The notes beneath the pieces are model-generated. The model did no database searches. It was not told the DNA's origin and saw only the letters and a list, made by a program, of their open reading frames with translations. This document shows, piece by piece, positions 1 to 8,566 of a stretch of 37,422 nucleotides of DNA. Numbering within the stretch: position 1 is the stretch's first letter; each line of letters opens with the position of its first letter. A program made the translations under genes and the position numbers. Source of the DNA: an uncultured Alphaproteobacteria bacterium (GTDB taxonomy: Bacteria > Pseudomonadota > Alphaproteobacteria > HIMB59 > GCA-002718135); the NCBI GenBank assembly GCA_902619045.1, contig CACNCX010000006.1:1-37422 (forward strand). The letters run 5' to 3'.

Positions 1-32
1 TCAATTTTAGGTCTATTATATCTAGGTATCAT
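1..32 (-). CDS. purB: Adenylosuccinate lyase, N-terminal start only (cut by window edge)
   Basis: Only the first ten complete codons are visible, read leftwards from an ATG at 30-32. They encode MIPRYNRPKI, which closely resembles the conserved beginning of bacterial adenylosuccinate lyase (MIPRY-RPEM type). That enzyme makes AMP and AICAR in purine synthesis. The ATG lies nine bases beyond the stop codon of map on the same strand, so the two genes probably share a transcript. The call rests on this short peptide alone; the rest of the gene is outside the window. Confidence 0.72.
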   Translation of the reverse strand, partial: MIPRYNRPKI

Positions 33-41
33 TTTTTCTAC

Positions 42-836
42 TTATACATCCTTTATTGGAAAAGCTGTATTATTTTTAGATAATGTAAATATTTCATTTC
101 CTTCATCTGTTATTCCAATTGTATGCTCGAATTGAGCAGATAAAGATTTATCTTTTGTTACAGCTGTCCATCCATCATTTAGTATTTTTGTTTGCCATCC
201 ACCTAAATTAATCATTGGTTCAATTGTTAAAAACATTCCAGGTTCTAACATTGGTCCCTCACCTGGTTCTCCAAAGTGTAAAACACTAGGTGGGGTATGA
301 AATTCTTTTCCAATTCCATGACCACAAAAATCCCTTACTACAGAATAACCTTTTCCTTCTGCAAGTTTCTGAATTTTATTTCCTATATCACCAATATGTT
401 TACCAGGTTTAGCTTCACTAATACCAATTAATAAAGATTCATAAGTTATTTTCAAAAATTCATAATTTTTTTTATTTGTCTTGCCTGCAACAAACATTCT
501 GGAACTATCACCATGCCAACCGTTTAGAATAACTGTTACATCTACATTTACCATATCACCATCAGATAGAATTTTTCTTTCAGAAGGAATTCCATGACAA
601 ACAACATGATTTACAGATGTGCAAACTGATTTTGGGAAACCTTTATAATTTAAAGGAGCTGGTATTGCTTTGTTTTGAATAATTTGATCATGACATATGT
701 CATTTATTTCTTGAGTGCTTATTCCTGGAACAATCTTTTCACTTAAAGAATCTAGAACATCAGCAGCTAAAGAGCCAGCCTCTCTCATGCCCTCAAAATC
801 TTTTTTCGTATGTATTGGGATATTGTTGTTTCTCAT
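42..836 (-). CDS. map: Methionine aminopeptidase, type I
   Basis: A cytosolic metalloprotease that removes the initiator methionine from new proteins. The 264-residue product has the full pita-bread fold signature: GFPKSVCTSVNHVVCHGIP, a DVTVILNGWHGDSSRMF segment holding the two metal-binding Asp residues (DVT and GDSS), the GHGIGKEFH motif with a metal-binding His, TIEPM with a metal-binding Glu, and a C-terminal FEHTI segment with the last Glu. The length is normal for type I. The ATG start fits the family's usual N-terminus. It is divergent from the cinA-like gene across 57 bases and is followed directly by purB. Confidence 0.96.
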   Translation of the reverse strand: MRNNNIPIHTKKDFEGMREAGSLAADVLDSLSEKIVPGISTQEINDICHDQIIQNKAIPAPLNYKGFPKSVCTSVNHVVCHGIPSERKILSDGDMVNVDVTVILNGWHGDSSRMFVAGKTNKKNYEFLKITYESLLIGISEAKPGKHIGDIGNKIQKLAEGKGYSVVRDFCGHGIGKEFHTPPSVLHFGEPGEGPMLEPGMFLTIEPMINLGGWQTKILNDGWTAVTKDKSLSAQFEHTIGITDEGNEIFTLSKNNTAFPIKDV

Positions 837-893
837 TTAAAAAATAATTACTTACGATTAATAAATAATATATAGAAAATATCAATTAATCAT

Positions 894-1640
894 ATGAGTT
901 CTTTTACTGCAGGAGTTATTATTATTGGTGATGAAATACTTTCTGGTAGAACTCAAGATACAAACTCAAATTATATTGCAAAAAAATTATTAGAAGCTGG
1001 TATTAAGTTAGAAGAAGTTATTGTTATTCAGGATGATAAAAAAACAATAATAGAAAATGTTTTGAAATATAGCTCTAAATATTCTTATGTTTTTACTACC
1101 GGAGGAATTGGACCAACTCATGATGATATAACTTCAGAAAGTATATCTGAAGCCTTTAATTTACAATATGAAACAAATAAAATGGCTTTTGAGCTTCTTG
1201 AAAATTATTATCCAAAAGGTGAATTTAATGAAAGTAGGCAAAGAATGGCCAAAATGCCATTTGGTTCAGAGCTTATTTTAAATCCAATGACTGCTGCACC
1301 AGGATTTATTGTAAAAAATATTTATGTTTTACCCGGTGTGCCAGAAATAATGCAAGTTATGTTTGAGGAATTAATTAAAAAAATTAAAAAAGGTAACCCA
1401 AAACTTGTTACAACAATTAATACTAATTTATACGAAAGTAAAATTGCAAAAAATTTAAAAAATATTCAAAACAATTATAAAAATGCATCAATCGGTAGTT
1501 ACCCATATTTTAATCTTGCAGCTAAAACAGGTGGTGTTAACATAGTTGTTTCATCATGGGATATGAAATCTATCCAGCCAATAGTTGATGATATAACTAA
1601 GATGATTGAATTAAATGGTGGAAAAAGTTCTATAGTTTGA
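894..1640 (+). CDS. CinA-like molybdopterin-binding-fold protein (single domain)
   Basis: The 248-residue protein belongs to the competence/damage-inducible protein A family, N-terminal MoCF_biosynth (MoaB/MogA-like) domain. Visible motifs are GDEILSGRTQDTNSNYIAK near the start, the TTGGIGPTHDDIT loop at about residues 68-80, and the APGF and LPGVPEIM segments. The C-terminal nicotinamide-nucleotide amidase domain of full-length CinA (about 400 residues in total) is missing, as is common in alphaproteobacterial short versions. In other bacteria the N-terminal domain is linked to ADP-ribose or NAD-derivative pyrophosphatase activity. I cannot assign the substrate here. It is divergent from map and followed by a tRNA gene. 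Confidence 0.85.
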   Translation: MSSFTAGVIIIGDEILSGRTQDTNSNYIAKKLLEAGIKLEEVIVIQDDKKTIIENVLKYSSKYSYVFTTGGIGPTHDDITSESISEAFNLQYETNKMAFELLENYYPKGEFNESRQRMAKMPFGSELILNPMTAAPGFIVKNIYVLPGVPEIMQVMFEELIKKIKKGNPKLVTTINTNLYESKIAKNLKNIQNNYKNASIGSYPYFNLAAKTGGVNIVVSSWDMKSIQPIVDDITKMIELNGGKSSIV

Positions 1641-1656
1641 TATTAGTCCAAAATTA

Positions 1657-1741
1657 GGCCTCGTGGTGGAATGGTAGACACAAAGGACTTAAAATCCTTG
1701 CCCTTTTGGGAGTGCCGGTTCAAGTCCGGCCGAGGCTACCA
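1657..1741 (+). tRNA. tRNA-Leu, anticodon UAA
   Basis: A complete type II cloverleaf can be folded. The acceptor strands are 1657-1663 and 1731-1737, the D stem is 1666-1668 with 1679-1681, and the anticodon stem is 1683-1687 with 1695-1699. The anticodon TAA is at 1690-1692. A long variable arm with a CCC/GGG stem lies at about 1700-1713, and the T arm is 1714-1730 with loop TTCAAGT. The discriminator base is A1738, as expected for tRNA-Leu, and CCA is encoded at 1739-1741. The first acceptor pair is G1-U72 rather than the usual G-C. It lies between the cinA-like and VOC genes on the same strand. Confidence 0.96.
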
Positions 1742-1752
1742 ATCTCTAAATT

Positions 1753-2127
1753 ATGTTTGCTTTTATTACCATTGGAACAAATAATTTAAAAAAATCATCT
1801 GCATTTTATAGTAAAATTTTAAAACCTCTAAAAATTAAAAAAGTTTTATCTCATAATCGTTATTATGGTTATGCTAAAAAAGAAACTCCTAAAAAAATTG
1901 AATTATACTTGATTAGACCTCATAACAAAAAAAAAGCAACCATAGGAAATGGTACAATGATTACTTTTAAAGCTAATTCTAAAAAAACTGTTAATGAATT
2001 TTATAAAATCGGAATTAGTCTTGGAGCAAAAGATGAAGGAATGCCTGGGCCCAGACATGGTAAAGATTATTATGCATATTTAAGGGATTTAGATGGTAAC
2101 AAGATTTGTATTTTTAAAAAAATTTGA
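1753..2127 (+). CDS. VOC-superfamily (glyoxalase/bleomycin-resistance-like) protein
   Basis: A 124-residue single-domain protein of the vicinal oxygen chelate superfamily. The beta-alpha-beta-beta-beta pattern is clear: a FAFITIGTNNLKKSSAFYSKIL start, a middle ending in GNGTMITFKA, and a C-terminal GPRHGKDYYAYLRDLDGNKI segment typical of the family. Such proteins include glyoxalase I, dioxygenases and resistance proteins. The metal site and substrate cannot be assigned from sequence. It begins 11 bases after the tRNA's CCA and ends two bases short of the convergent nadK, with no visible terminator between them. Confidence 0.88.
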   Translation: MFAFITIGTNNLKKSSAFYSKILKPLKIKKVLSHNRYYGYAKKETPKKIELYLIRPHNKKKATIGNGTMITFKANSKKTVNEFYKIGISLGAKDEGMPGPRHGKDYYAYLRDLDGNKICIFKKI

Positions 2128-2129
2128 TC

Positions 2130-2888
2130 TTAAAAATTAAATTGTTCATTCAAAATTTTATCTTCAATAGAGTGTTTACTATCAAACAATACAGTGCATT
2201 TATTTTCATCTGAAGAAACAATATTGACTCTACTAATATCTCTAAATTCAACATTGTCTGCAGTTACGCTAGATGAGCGTTCATCATTATTTAACACTTC
2301 AAAATCAATTTTACTCATTTCAGATAACAGAGCACCTCTCCATCTCCTTGGTCTAAAGGCACTGATTGGAGTTAATGCAAGTATATTTGAGTCTAAAGGT
2401 AGAATACTACCATGTGCGGATAGATTATAAGCTGTACTTCCAGCTGATGTAGATAACAAAACGCCATCACATATCAATTCTTCCATTTTTACTTTCTCAT
2501 TTATTTTGATTTTAATTTTTGATGCCAAATGAGTCTGCCTCATAAGAGAAACTTCATTATATGCATATGCCTCAAAGATTTCATTATTAACACTTTGTGC
2601 AGTCATTTTTAATGGTTTAAAAGTAGATTTTTTAGCATTGGCAATCATGTCATTTAAATTTTCATTACTAAGATTATTCATTAAAAACCCAATTGAACCA
2701 AAGTTTATTCCAAAAAATGGTTTGTTTAGTTTATTAAAATTATGAAGTGATTTTAAAAGTAATCCATCTCCTCCAATTGGAATAATGTAGTCGGCATCTT
2801 CCACAGAATTTTGTCCAAATAATTCTGTTAGTTTTTTTTCTGTATTTTTTGCCTCAGGATTGTTTGATGATAAAAAATGAAATTTCAT
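2130..2888 (-). CDS. nadK: NAD kinase
   Basis: Phosphorylates NAD to NADP in the cytosol using ATP or polyphosphate. The 252-residue product shows the GGDG motif at residues 39-42 that binds the phosphate donor, the NE pair at 111-112, the DG pair at 141-142 and the TAYNLSAHG segment at 152-160, all hallmarks of the family. Length matches alphaproteobacterial NadK (about 250). Its ATG overlaps the last base of the moaA stop codon (TAATG arrangement), so it is likely translationally coupled as the last gene of the dksA-DUF3553-moaA-nadK run. Confidence 0.95.
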   Translation of the reverse strand: MKFHFLSSNNPEAKNTEKKLTELFGQNSVEDADYIIPIGGDGLLLKSLHNFNKLNKPFFGINFGSIGFLMNNLSNENLNDMIANAKKSTFKPLKMTAQSVNNEIFEAYAYNEVSLMRQTHLASKIKIKINEKVKMEELICDGVLLSTSAGSTAYNLSAHGSILPLDSNILALTPISAFRPRRWRGALLSEMSKIDFEVLNNDERSSSVTADNVEFRDISRVNIVSSDENKCTVLFDSKHSIEDKILNEQFNF

Positions 2889-3880
2889 TATCCACCTGTT
2901 ACGTTCATATGTCTTTTCATATATTTATTAATTTTTTCTCCAATCATAAAATCATGTTGTTTTGGTTTAATATTAAGAGCAAACTTAATTTTTTCTTTTA
3001 TATAATCATCACTATAATCTTTTCTCATTATTTCTCTAAAATCAACAAAGTCATTCTGACCAAGGCACATGAAAAGTTTACCAGTGCTCGATATTCTTAC
3101 TCTATTGCAAGAGGCACAAAAATTATTTGTTAAAGGACTTATAAACCCAATTTTATTAGAAACTAAATCACTAGTATAAAATCTTGCTGGACCTCCAGTA
3201 TTATAATCAATTTTAGAAAATTTATATATTTTGTCTAGTTTTGAAAAAGTATCAGATAATGAGATAAACTGATATTCTCTTGATATATCTGTTTCTTCCA
3301 TTGGCATTACTTCGATAAATGTAAGATCAATTTTTTTATTACTAGTCCAATTTATTAATTCTTCAATTTCATTTTCATTAAAATCTTTAATTACTACAGT
3401 ATTAATTTTAATTTTTATGTTGTTATCGAGTGCTTCATTAATTCCATCAAAAACTTTTTCAATATTTCCAAATCTTGTTATTTTATTATATTTTTCAGGA
3501 TTAATTGTATCTAAAGAAACATTAATTCTATTAATACCATTTAGCTTCAGTAGTTTGGCATATTTTTTTAATAATGTGCCATTTGTTGTCAGTGTTATTT
3601 CCTTTAGATTTGTTTTTTCTTTTTTGGTATTAAGTTTTTCAATTAATTTTATAATATCATTTCTTACCAAAGGCTCACCCCCAGTTAATCTAATTTTTTC
3701 AACTCCGAGTTCTATAAAGTTGTCACATAATCTTTCAATTTCTTCTAAAGTGAGTATGTCTTTTCGTGGGAGAAATTGCATTTTTTCTTTCATACAATAA
3801 ACACATCTCAGATCACATCTATCTGTAACAGATACTCTTAGATAATTTACTTTTCTTAAATACTGATCAATTAGTTGCAT
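2888..3880 (-). CDS. moaA: GTP 3',8-cyclase, radical SAM, molybdenum cofactor synthesis
   Basis: Catalyses the first step of molybdenum cofactor synthesis, converting GTP to the cyclic intermediate used by MoaC. The 330-residue protein carries the radical-SAM CxxxCxxC cluster (C22, C26, C29), the GGEP motif at 67-70, the second 4Fe-4S cluster (C255, C258, C272) and the C-terminal Gly-Gly pair (329-330) needed for catalysis. All key residues are present, so the enzyme should be active. Its start overlaps the DUF3553 gene by 14 bases and its stop touches nadK. No other moa/mog/moe gene is in the window. Confidence 0.96.
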   Translation of the reverse strand: MQLIDQYLRKVNYLRVSVTDRCDLRCVYCMKEKMQFLPRKDILTLEEIERLCDNFIELGVEKIRLTGGEPLVRNDIIKLIEKLNTKKEKTNLKEITLTTNGTLLKKYAKLLKLNGINRINVSLDTINPEKYNKITRFGNIEKVFDGINEALDNNIKIKINTVVIKDFNENEIEELINWTSNKKIDLTFIEVMPMEETDISREYQFISLSDTFSKLDKIYKFSKIDYNTGGPARFYTSDLVSNKIGFISPLTNNFCASCNRVRISSTGKLFMCLGQNDFVDFREIMRKDYSDDYIKEKIKFALNIKPKQHDFMIGEKINKYMKRHMNVTGG

Positions 3881-4064
3881 TTATATTAATTATTTTTAAT
3901 TCAACTTCTCTAGGGTTAATAGTTTTTTTTCCAACATTTTCAAAATTAATTGTAACGATATTATTAATACATGATTGTACTTGACCAATTCCCCATTCTA
4001 TTTCTTTGCTGACATTTACAACAAAAGTACCTGGTGTAAGATCACCTATATAAAAATCTGACAT
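3867..4064 (-). CDS. DUF3553 family small protein
   Basis: A 65-residue protein matching the DUF3553 pattern as I know it: an LTPG-F-V start, the central EWGIGQVQSC motif, a beta-rich VTINFENVGKKTIN segment and a hydrophobic end. The family is widespread in alphaproteobacteria. It resembles a small SH3/Tudor-like barrel of the kind seen at the C-terminus of UvrD/PcrA helicases and in CarD-type proteins, so RNA polymerase or nucleic acid interaction is possible but unproven. It starts nine bases after the dksA stop and overlaps moaA by 14 bases, placing it firmly in this operon. Confidence 0.8.
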   Translation of the reverse strand: MSDFYIGDLTPGTFVVNVSKEIEWGIGQVQSCINNIVTINFENVGKKTINPREVELKIININATN

Positions 4065-4073
4065 TTAAAAAAA

Positions 4074-4481
4074 TTAACTAATTCTTTTTTCTGCTTTTTC
4101 ATGCATTTCTTGAGCTTCTAAACTCAATGTTGCAACTGGTCTTGCTTCTAATCTTTTGATACTAATTGGATCACCTGTTTCATCACAATAACCATAAGAT
4201 CCATCTTCAATTCTTTGTAGGGCGGCATCTATTTTATTGATCAGTTTTCTTTCTCTGTCTCTTGTTCTGAGTTCGAATGATCTATCTATTTCTTCAGATG
4301 CTCTATCAGTTATATCGGGTTTTGCTTCGTTTTCATTCTGAAGATTAGTTAGAGTCTGAGATGATTCCTTAAGTAAATCATTTTTCCAACTCACTAATTT
4401 TTGCCTAAAATATTCTTTCATTTTGGCATTCATGAATTTTTCTTTCTGAGTTGGTTTATAATTTTTAGGTAATTTAGTCAT
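4074..4481 (-). CDS. dksA: RNA polymerase-binding transcription factor DksA
   Basis: Binds the RNA polymerase secondary channel and works with ppGpp in the stringent response. I chose the ATG at 4479-4481, giving 135 residues that begin MTKLPKNYKP like alphaproteobacterial homologues; a TTG nine codons upstream (4508) is possible but unlikely. The coiled-coil tip keeps the D-x-x-D-x-A motif (D56, D59, A61). The globular domain keeps GYCDETGDPISIKRLEARP, but of the four zinc-finger cysteines only C99 remains. Loss of zinc cysteines appears usual in this class. It is the first gene of a minus-strand run and is divergent from recA. Confidence 0.93.
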   Translation of the reverse strand: MTKLPKNYKPTQKEKFMNAKMKEYFRQKLVSWKNDLLKESSQTLTNLQNENEAKPDITDRASEEIDRSFELRTRDRERKLINKIDAALQRIEDGSYGYCDETGDPISIKRLEARPVATLSLEAQEMHEKAEKRIS

Positions 4482-4595
4482 AATTTTAAAAAGTTGCTGA
4501 TTTATCAAATGATTTTATTTATTCAAGCAATATTGAAATTTTATTAATTATAAAAAATTCATATTTTTCAATATTTTAATCAAATTTTCGTAAAA

Positions 4596-4610
4596 GAACA
4601 AAAATAGAAC
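4596..4610 (+). promoter_or_regulatory. LexA/SOS operator upstream of recA (alphaproteobacterial type)
   Basis: The sequence GAACAAAAATAGAAC is an exact GAAC-N7-GAAC direct repeat. This equals the reverse complement of the GTTC-N7-GTTC box known for LexA of alphaproteobacteria. It lies 85 bases upstream of the recA start, in the dksA-recA space, where such boxes occur in relatives. A third GAAC at 4622-4625 is out of spacing (11 bases). No lexA gene is in the window, so whether the repressor exists in this genome is unknown. Confidence 0.75.
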
Positions 4611-4684
4611 TTTTAAAAATAGAACAAAACGTGTACAAGTAAACATGATTTGCAAGAATCTTAATAAAAACATAGGAAATTAAT

Positions 4685-4688
4685 GGAG
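4685..4688 (+). promoter_or_regulatory. Shine-Dalgarno site of recA
   Basis: GGAG sits seven bases before the recA ATG. Strong Shine-Dalgarno sites are uncommon in this window; the binding-protein gene, acpP and rpsF are other examples. It supports the start at 4696. Confidence 0.7.
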
Positions 4689-4695
4689 AAATTAA

Positions 4696-5808
4696 ATGTC
4701 TCAAGCTAAATTAAAAGTAGTAAATAACGAAAATTCAATGGATAAAGAAAACAGAAGTAAATCTCTAGAAGCCGCTGTAAGTCTAATAGAGAAAAATTAT
4801 GGAAAAGGCTCAATAATGAAATTGGGCTCTAAAACAAACGTAGATATTGAAGCAATATCTACCGGTTCATTAGGGCTGGATATAGCACTTGGTATTGGAG
4901 GAGTTCCAAAGGGGAGAATTATTGAAATTTATGGACCTGAAAGTTCTGGTAAAACTACTTTAGCTACTCATATTGTTGCAGAGTCACAAAAACAAGGCGG
5001 CAATTGCGCATTTATAGATGCAGAGCATGCTCTAGATCCAGCATATGCAAAGAAATTAGGTGTAAATTTAGAAGAATTATTAATTTCCCAGCCTGATACA
5101 GGAGAACAGGGTTTAGAAATTGCTGATTCTTTAATTAAATCTGGAGGTATTGATGTGCTAATTATTGATTCAGTTGCAGCACTTGTACCAAGAGCTGAAT
5201 TAGAAGGCGATATGGGAGATTCTTTACCTGGTTTGCAAGCTAGATTGATGAGTCAGGCTTTAAGAAAACTTACAAGTTCAATTGCTCAATCAAACACTCT
5301 AGTTGTATTCATAAATCAACTTAGAATGAAAATTGGTGTTATGTTTGGTAGTCCTGAAACAACTACAGGGGGTAATGCTTTAAAATTTTATTCTTCTGTT
5401 AGAATGGACATTAGAAGAATTGGAGCAATTAAAGATAAAGATGAAATAATTGGAAATCAAACTAGAGTTAAAATAGTTAAAAATAAAGTCGCGCCTCCAT
5501 TCAAAGTTGTTGAATTTGATATAATGTACGGAGAGGGGATATCTAAATTAGGTGAATTAGTTGATTTAGGTGTCAAAGCAGAAATTATTGATAAATCAGG
5601 ATCATGGTTTGCATATAAAAATACTAAAATAGGACAAGGTAGAGAAAACGTTAAAAATTTTCTTAACGACAATCCTACTATAGCTAAAGAAATAGAAAAT
5701 CAAATTCTACAAAATGCTGGAATAGTTGAAAAAGCTATGATGGAAGGAAAAGTAGAGAATAAAGAAAAAGAAAAAGAAGCTAAAGAAACTGAAGAAATAA
5801 AAGAATAG
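4696..5808 (+). CDS. recA: Recombinase A
   Basis: Forms filaments on single-stranded DNA and drives homologous recombination and SOS induction. The 370-residue protein has the Walker A motif GPESSGKTT at residues 80-88, the [11 protein letters not shown] Walker B strand, the [21 protein letters not shown] loop-2 region and a C-terminal tail very rich in Lys and Glu, as is normal for RecA. Length is slightly above the usual 350 because of that tail. A GGAG site precedes the ATG. The upstream GAAC-N7-GAAC operator suggests damage induction, and a hairpin terminator follows, so it is probably monocistronic. Confidence 0.98.
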   Translation: MSQAKLKVVNNENSMDKENRSKSLEAAVSLIEKNYGKGSIMKLGSKTNVDIEAISTGSLGLDIALGIGGVPKGRIIEIYGPESSGKTTLATHIVAESQKQGGNCAFIDAEHALDPAYAKKLGVNLEELLISQPDTGEQGLEIADSLIKSGGIDVLIIDSVAALVPRAELEGDMGDSLPGLQARLMSQALRKLTSSIAQSNTLVVFINQLRMKIGVMFGSPETTTGGNALKFYSSVRMDIRRIGAIKDKDEIIGNQTRVKIVKNKVAPPFKVVEFDIMYGEGISKLGELVDLGVKAEIIDKSGSWFAYKNTKIGQGRENVKNFLNDNPTIAKEIENQILQNAGIVEKAMMEGKVENKEKEKEAKETEEIKE

Positions 5809-5826
5809 TAAATATTATTTTTGTTT

Positions 5827-5856
5827 AGCGCCTATTTCAAAATAGGCGCTTTTTTA
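5827..5856 (+). terminator. Rho-independent terminator of recA
   Basis: A perfect 11-bp inverted repeat (AGCGCCTATTT at 5827-5837 with AAATAGGCGCT at 5840-5850) closes a tiny loop and runs into a T6 tract. It starts 18 bases after the recA stop and separates recA from alaS. It is the only textbook terminator I found in the window. Confidence 0.93.
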
Positions 5857-5893
5857 TTTAGACAATAGAGTTTTCAAGTTATAATACCTTTAC

Positions 5894-8566
5894 ATGAATT
5901 CTAATCAGATTAGGTCGACATTTCTAAATTATTTTAAAAAAAATGGACATGAGGTTATTCATTCTAGCTCTCTAGTACCAGATAATGATCCTACACTAAT
6001 GTTTGCTAATTCTGGAATGGTGCAATTTAAAAATATTTTTACAGGTAAAGAGACTAGAGATTACAACAGAGCGACTACAGCTCAAAAATGTGTAAGAGCA
6101 GGCGGTAAGCATAATGATTTAGAAAATGTAGGATATACGACAAGACACCATACTTTTTTTGAAATGTTAGGTAATTTCTCTTTTGGAGATTATTTTAAAG
6201 AGTTGGCCATAGAACTAGCTTGGAATCTGATTACCAAAGAATATTCAATAAATAAAGATAGATTATTAGTAACTGTTTATTCTGATGATCAGGAAGCTTT
6301 TGATTTATGGAAAAAAATAGCTGGATTGTCAGAACATAAAATTATTAAAATAAGTACTTCTGATAATTTTTGGTCAATGGGTGAAACTGGTCCTTGCGGT
6401 CCATGTTCTGAAATATTTTATGATCATGGTGATAAATACGAAGGAGGCCCTCCAGGTTCTCCAAACGAAGATGGTGATAGATTTATTGAAATATGGAATT
6501 TAGTATTTATGCAATATGAGCAAATATCTAAATCTGAGAGAATAAATCTACCAAAACCCTCCATAGATACTGGGATGGGATTAGAGAGAATGACAGCTCT
6601 TCTAGATGGTTCTAACGATAATTATTCAACAGATTTATTTCAACCGATTATAAATGAATCAACAAAACTATGTGGCGATGAAAATTCAATAACAAATCCT
6701 AGTCACAGAGTAATAGCAGATCACTTAAAATCCTCCTCTTTTTTAATTGCTGATGGAGTAATGCCTTCAAATGAAGGTAGAGGATACGTCTTACGAAGAA
6801 TAATGAGAAGGGGAATGCGACACGCTCATTCTTTAGGTAATAAAGAACCTGTATTCCATAAGCTATTCCCTATTTTTTTAGAGGGAATTAAAAATTCATA
6901 TCCTGAATTAGATAGAGCAAAAGATCTCATTACTAATACATTAATGAATGAAGAAACTAAATTCAAGGAAACTGTTGAAAAGGGAATTAAAATTTTAGAT
7001 GAGGAAATTTCTAACTCAACAAATATATTTAATGGAGAAGTAGCATTTAAATTATACGACACCTATGGATTTCCCTTAGATTTAACACAAGATTATTTGA
7101 AAAGTAAAAATATTGAAGTCGATATAAAAACATTTGAACAAAAAATGTTAGATCAAAAGGAAAGAGCAAGACAAAGTTGGAAAGGTACAGGAGACATCGA
7201 GGATGAAGGCATTTGGTTTGAAATAACTTCTAAAATAGAACCAACAGAATTTTTAGGATATTCTGATATGGAAGCTGATTGTAAAATAATTTCAATCATA
7301 TCAGAAAGTAAGTCAGTAGATAAAATTAAAAAAGATCAAGAAGCAATTATAATATTAAATCAAACACCTTTTTATGGAGAAAGTGGTGGTCAGGTGGGAG
7401 ATCATGGTTTTTTTGAAAATGATAGCTTTAAGTTTGAAGTTATGAATACTACAAAAATATTTGGAAACTATTTTCTTCACAAAGGTAAAGTAATTAGTGG
7501 TGAATGCGAAATTGAAGATACTATTAAAGCAAGCATTAATACAGTGAATAGAGATTTTATTAAATATAATCATTCTTCAACTCATTTATTACATGCTGCT
7601 CTAAGAAAAATACTGGGCAAGCATGTCACGCAGAAGGGCTCACTTGTAAATTCAGAAAAACTTAGATTTGATTTTAGTCACAATAATCCAATTGAAAAAG
7701 ATCAACTCATGAATATTGAAGAAATTGTAAATGATCAAATTCAAAAAAATGGAATTGTTGAAATAAAAATTGTGGATCAAAAAAAAGCTATTGAAGAAGG
7801 TGCGATGGCATTGTTTGGAGAAAAATATAGTGATGAAGTAAGAGTAGTAACAATGGGTCAAGAAAATGAATCATTCTTTTCAAAAGAACTATGCGGAGGA
7901 ACTCATGTTCTTAAATTAGGGGAAATAAGTAAATTTAAAATAACTAATCAATCTAGTGTTGCGTCTGGAATAAGAAGAATAGAGGCTGTATCTAATGTTG
8001 CAGTAGATAAATATATTAAAGAAATAGAAAAAAATTTATTAGAAAAAAATAAAAACCAAGATAATCAAATTGAAGACTTAAAGAATAAAATTAAAAAGAT
8101 TAATTCTGATTATAATTTTAAAAATCAATCTGAAGACAAAGGTTTGTTAATTAAAGAATTAATTCAGATACACGAAAAATTAAAACAAAATATGTCTATA
8201 TCAAAAAATATTGATAATATTGTTGTAAAAAAAATCAAAGAATTAAATTTCATATACTTGATTGCTGAAGACTACCCTAATAAATCTTTGAAAACATTTA
8301 TTGATGAGCAAAAAAAACAATATAATAAAAATAGTGTTTCGTTAATAATTTCAAATAATAATAACAAACTATCTATAGTGCTAGGAGTTACTGAAGATAT
8401 TACAGACCTTTTTGATGCTTCAAAAGTAATAAGAGAAATTTCGATTATTCTAGGTGGCAAGGGTGGGGGTGGTAGAAAAGATCTTGCTCAAGGAGGAGGA
8501 TCAGATGTTAGTCAAATTAATGAAAGTATAAAATACGTAGAAGATAAATTAAATTCTATTAGTTAA
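5894..8566 (+). CDS. alaS: Alanine--tRNA ligase
   Basis: Charges tRNA-Ala and edits mischarged Ser/Gly. The 890-residue protein is full length. Class II aminoacylation motifs are visible near the start (motif 2 area around GNFSFGDYF, motif 3 GMGLERM). The editing-site zinc ligands are H560, H564 (HSSTH), C667 and H671 (CGGTH), and the C-terminal domain ends with the glycine-rich [16 protein letters not shown] segment. It follows recA after its terminator, a gene order common in alphaproteobacteria. No Shine-Dalgarno site is evident. Its last eight bases overlap the end of the convergent icd gene. Confidence 0.97.
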   Translation: MNSNQIRSTFLNYFKKNGHEVIHSSSLVPDNDPTLMFANSGMVQFKNIFTGKETRDYNRATTAQKCVRAGGKHNDLENVGYTTRHHTFFEMLGNFSFGDYFKELAIELAWNLITKEYSINKDRLLVTVYSDDQEAFDLWKKIAGLSEHKIIKISTSDNFWSMGETGPCGPCSEIFYDHGDKYEGGPPGSPNEDGDRFIEIWNLVFMQYEQISKSERINLPKPSIDTGMGLERMTALLDGSNDNYSTDLFQPIINESTKLCGDENSITNPSHRVIADHLKSSSFLIADGVMPSNEGRGYVLRRIMRRGMRHAHSLGNKEPVFHKLFPIFLEGIKNSYPELDRAKDLITNTLMNEETKFKETVEKGIKILDEEISNSTNIFNGEVAFKLYDTYGFPLDLTQDYLKSKNIEVDIKTFEQKMLDQKERARQSWKGTGDIEDEGIWFEITSKIEPTEFLGYSDMEADCKIISIISESKSVDKIKKDQEAIIILNQTPFYGESGGQVGDHGFFENDSFKFEVMNTTKIFGNYFLHKGKVISGECEIEDTIKASINTVNRDFIKYNHSSTHLLHAALRKILGKHVTQKGSLVNSEKLRFDFSHNNPIEKDQLMNIEEIVNDQIQKNGIVEIKIVDQKKAIEEGAMALFGEKYSDEVRVVTMGQENESFFSKELCGGTHVLKLGEISKFKITNQSSVASGIRRIEAVSNVAVDKYIKEIEKNLLEKNKNQDNQIEDLKNKIKKINSDYNFKNQSEDKGLLIKELIQIHEKLKQNMSISKNIDNIVVKKIKELNFIYLIAEDYPNKSLKTFIDEQKKQYNKNSVSLIISNNNNKLSIVLGVTEDITDLFDASKVIREISIILGGKGGGGRKDLAQGGGSDVSQINESIKYVEDKLNSIS

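Noticed and set aside
4482-4508. Longer dksA starting at a TTG (4508)
   Set aside because: The nine extra residues are unlike the family; the ATG at 4481 gives the usual N-terminus.
4622-4625. Third GAAC as part of a second SOS box
   Set aside because: Spacing from the previous GAAC is 11 bases, not 7, so it does not form another operator.
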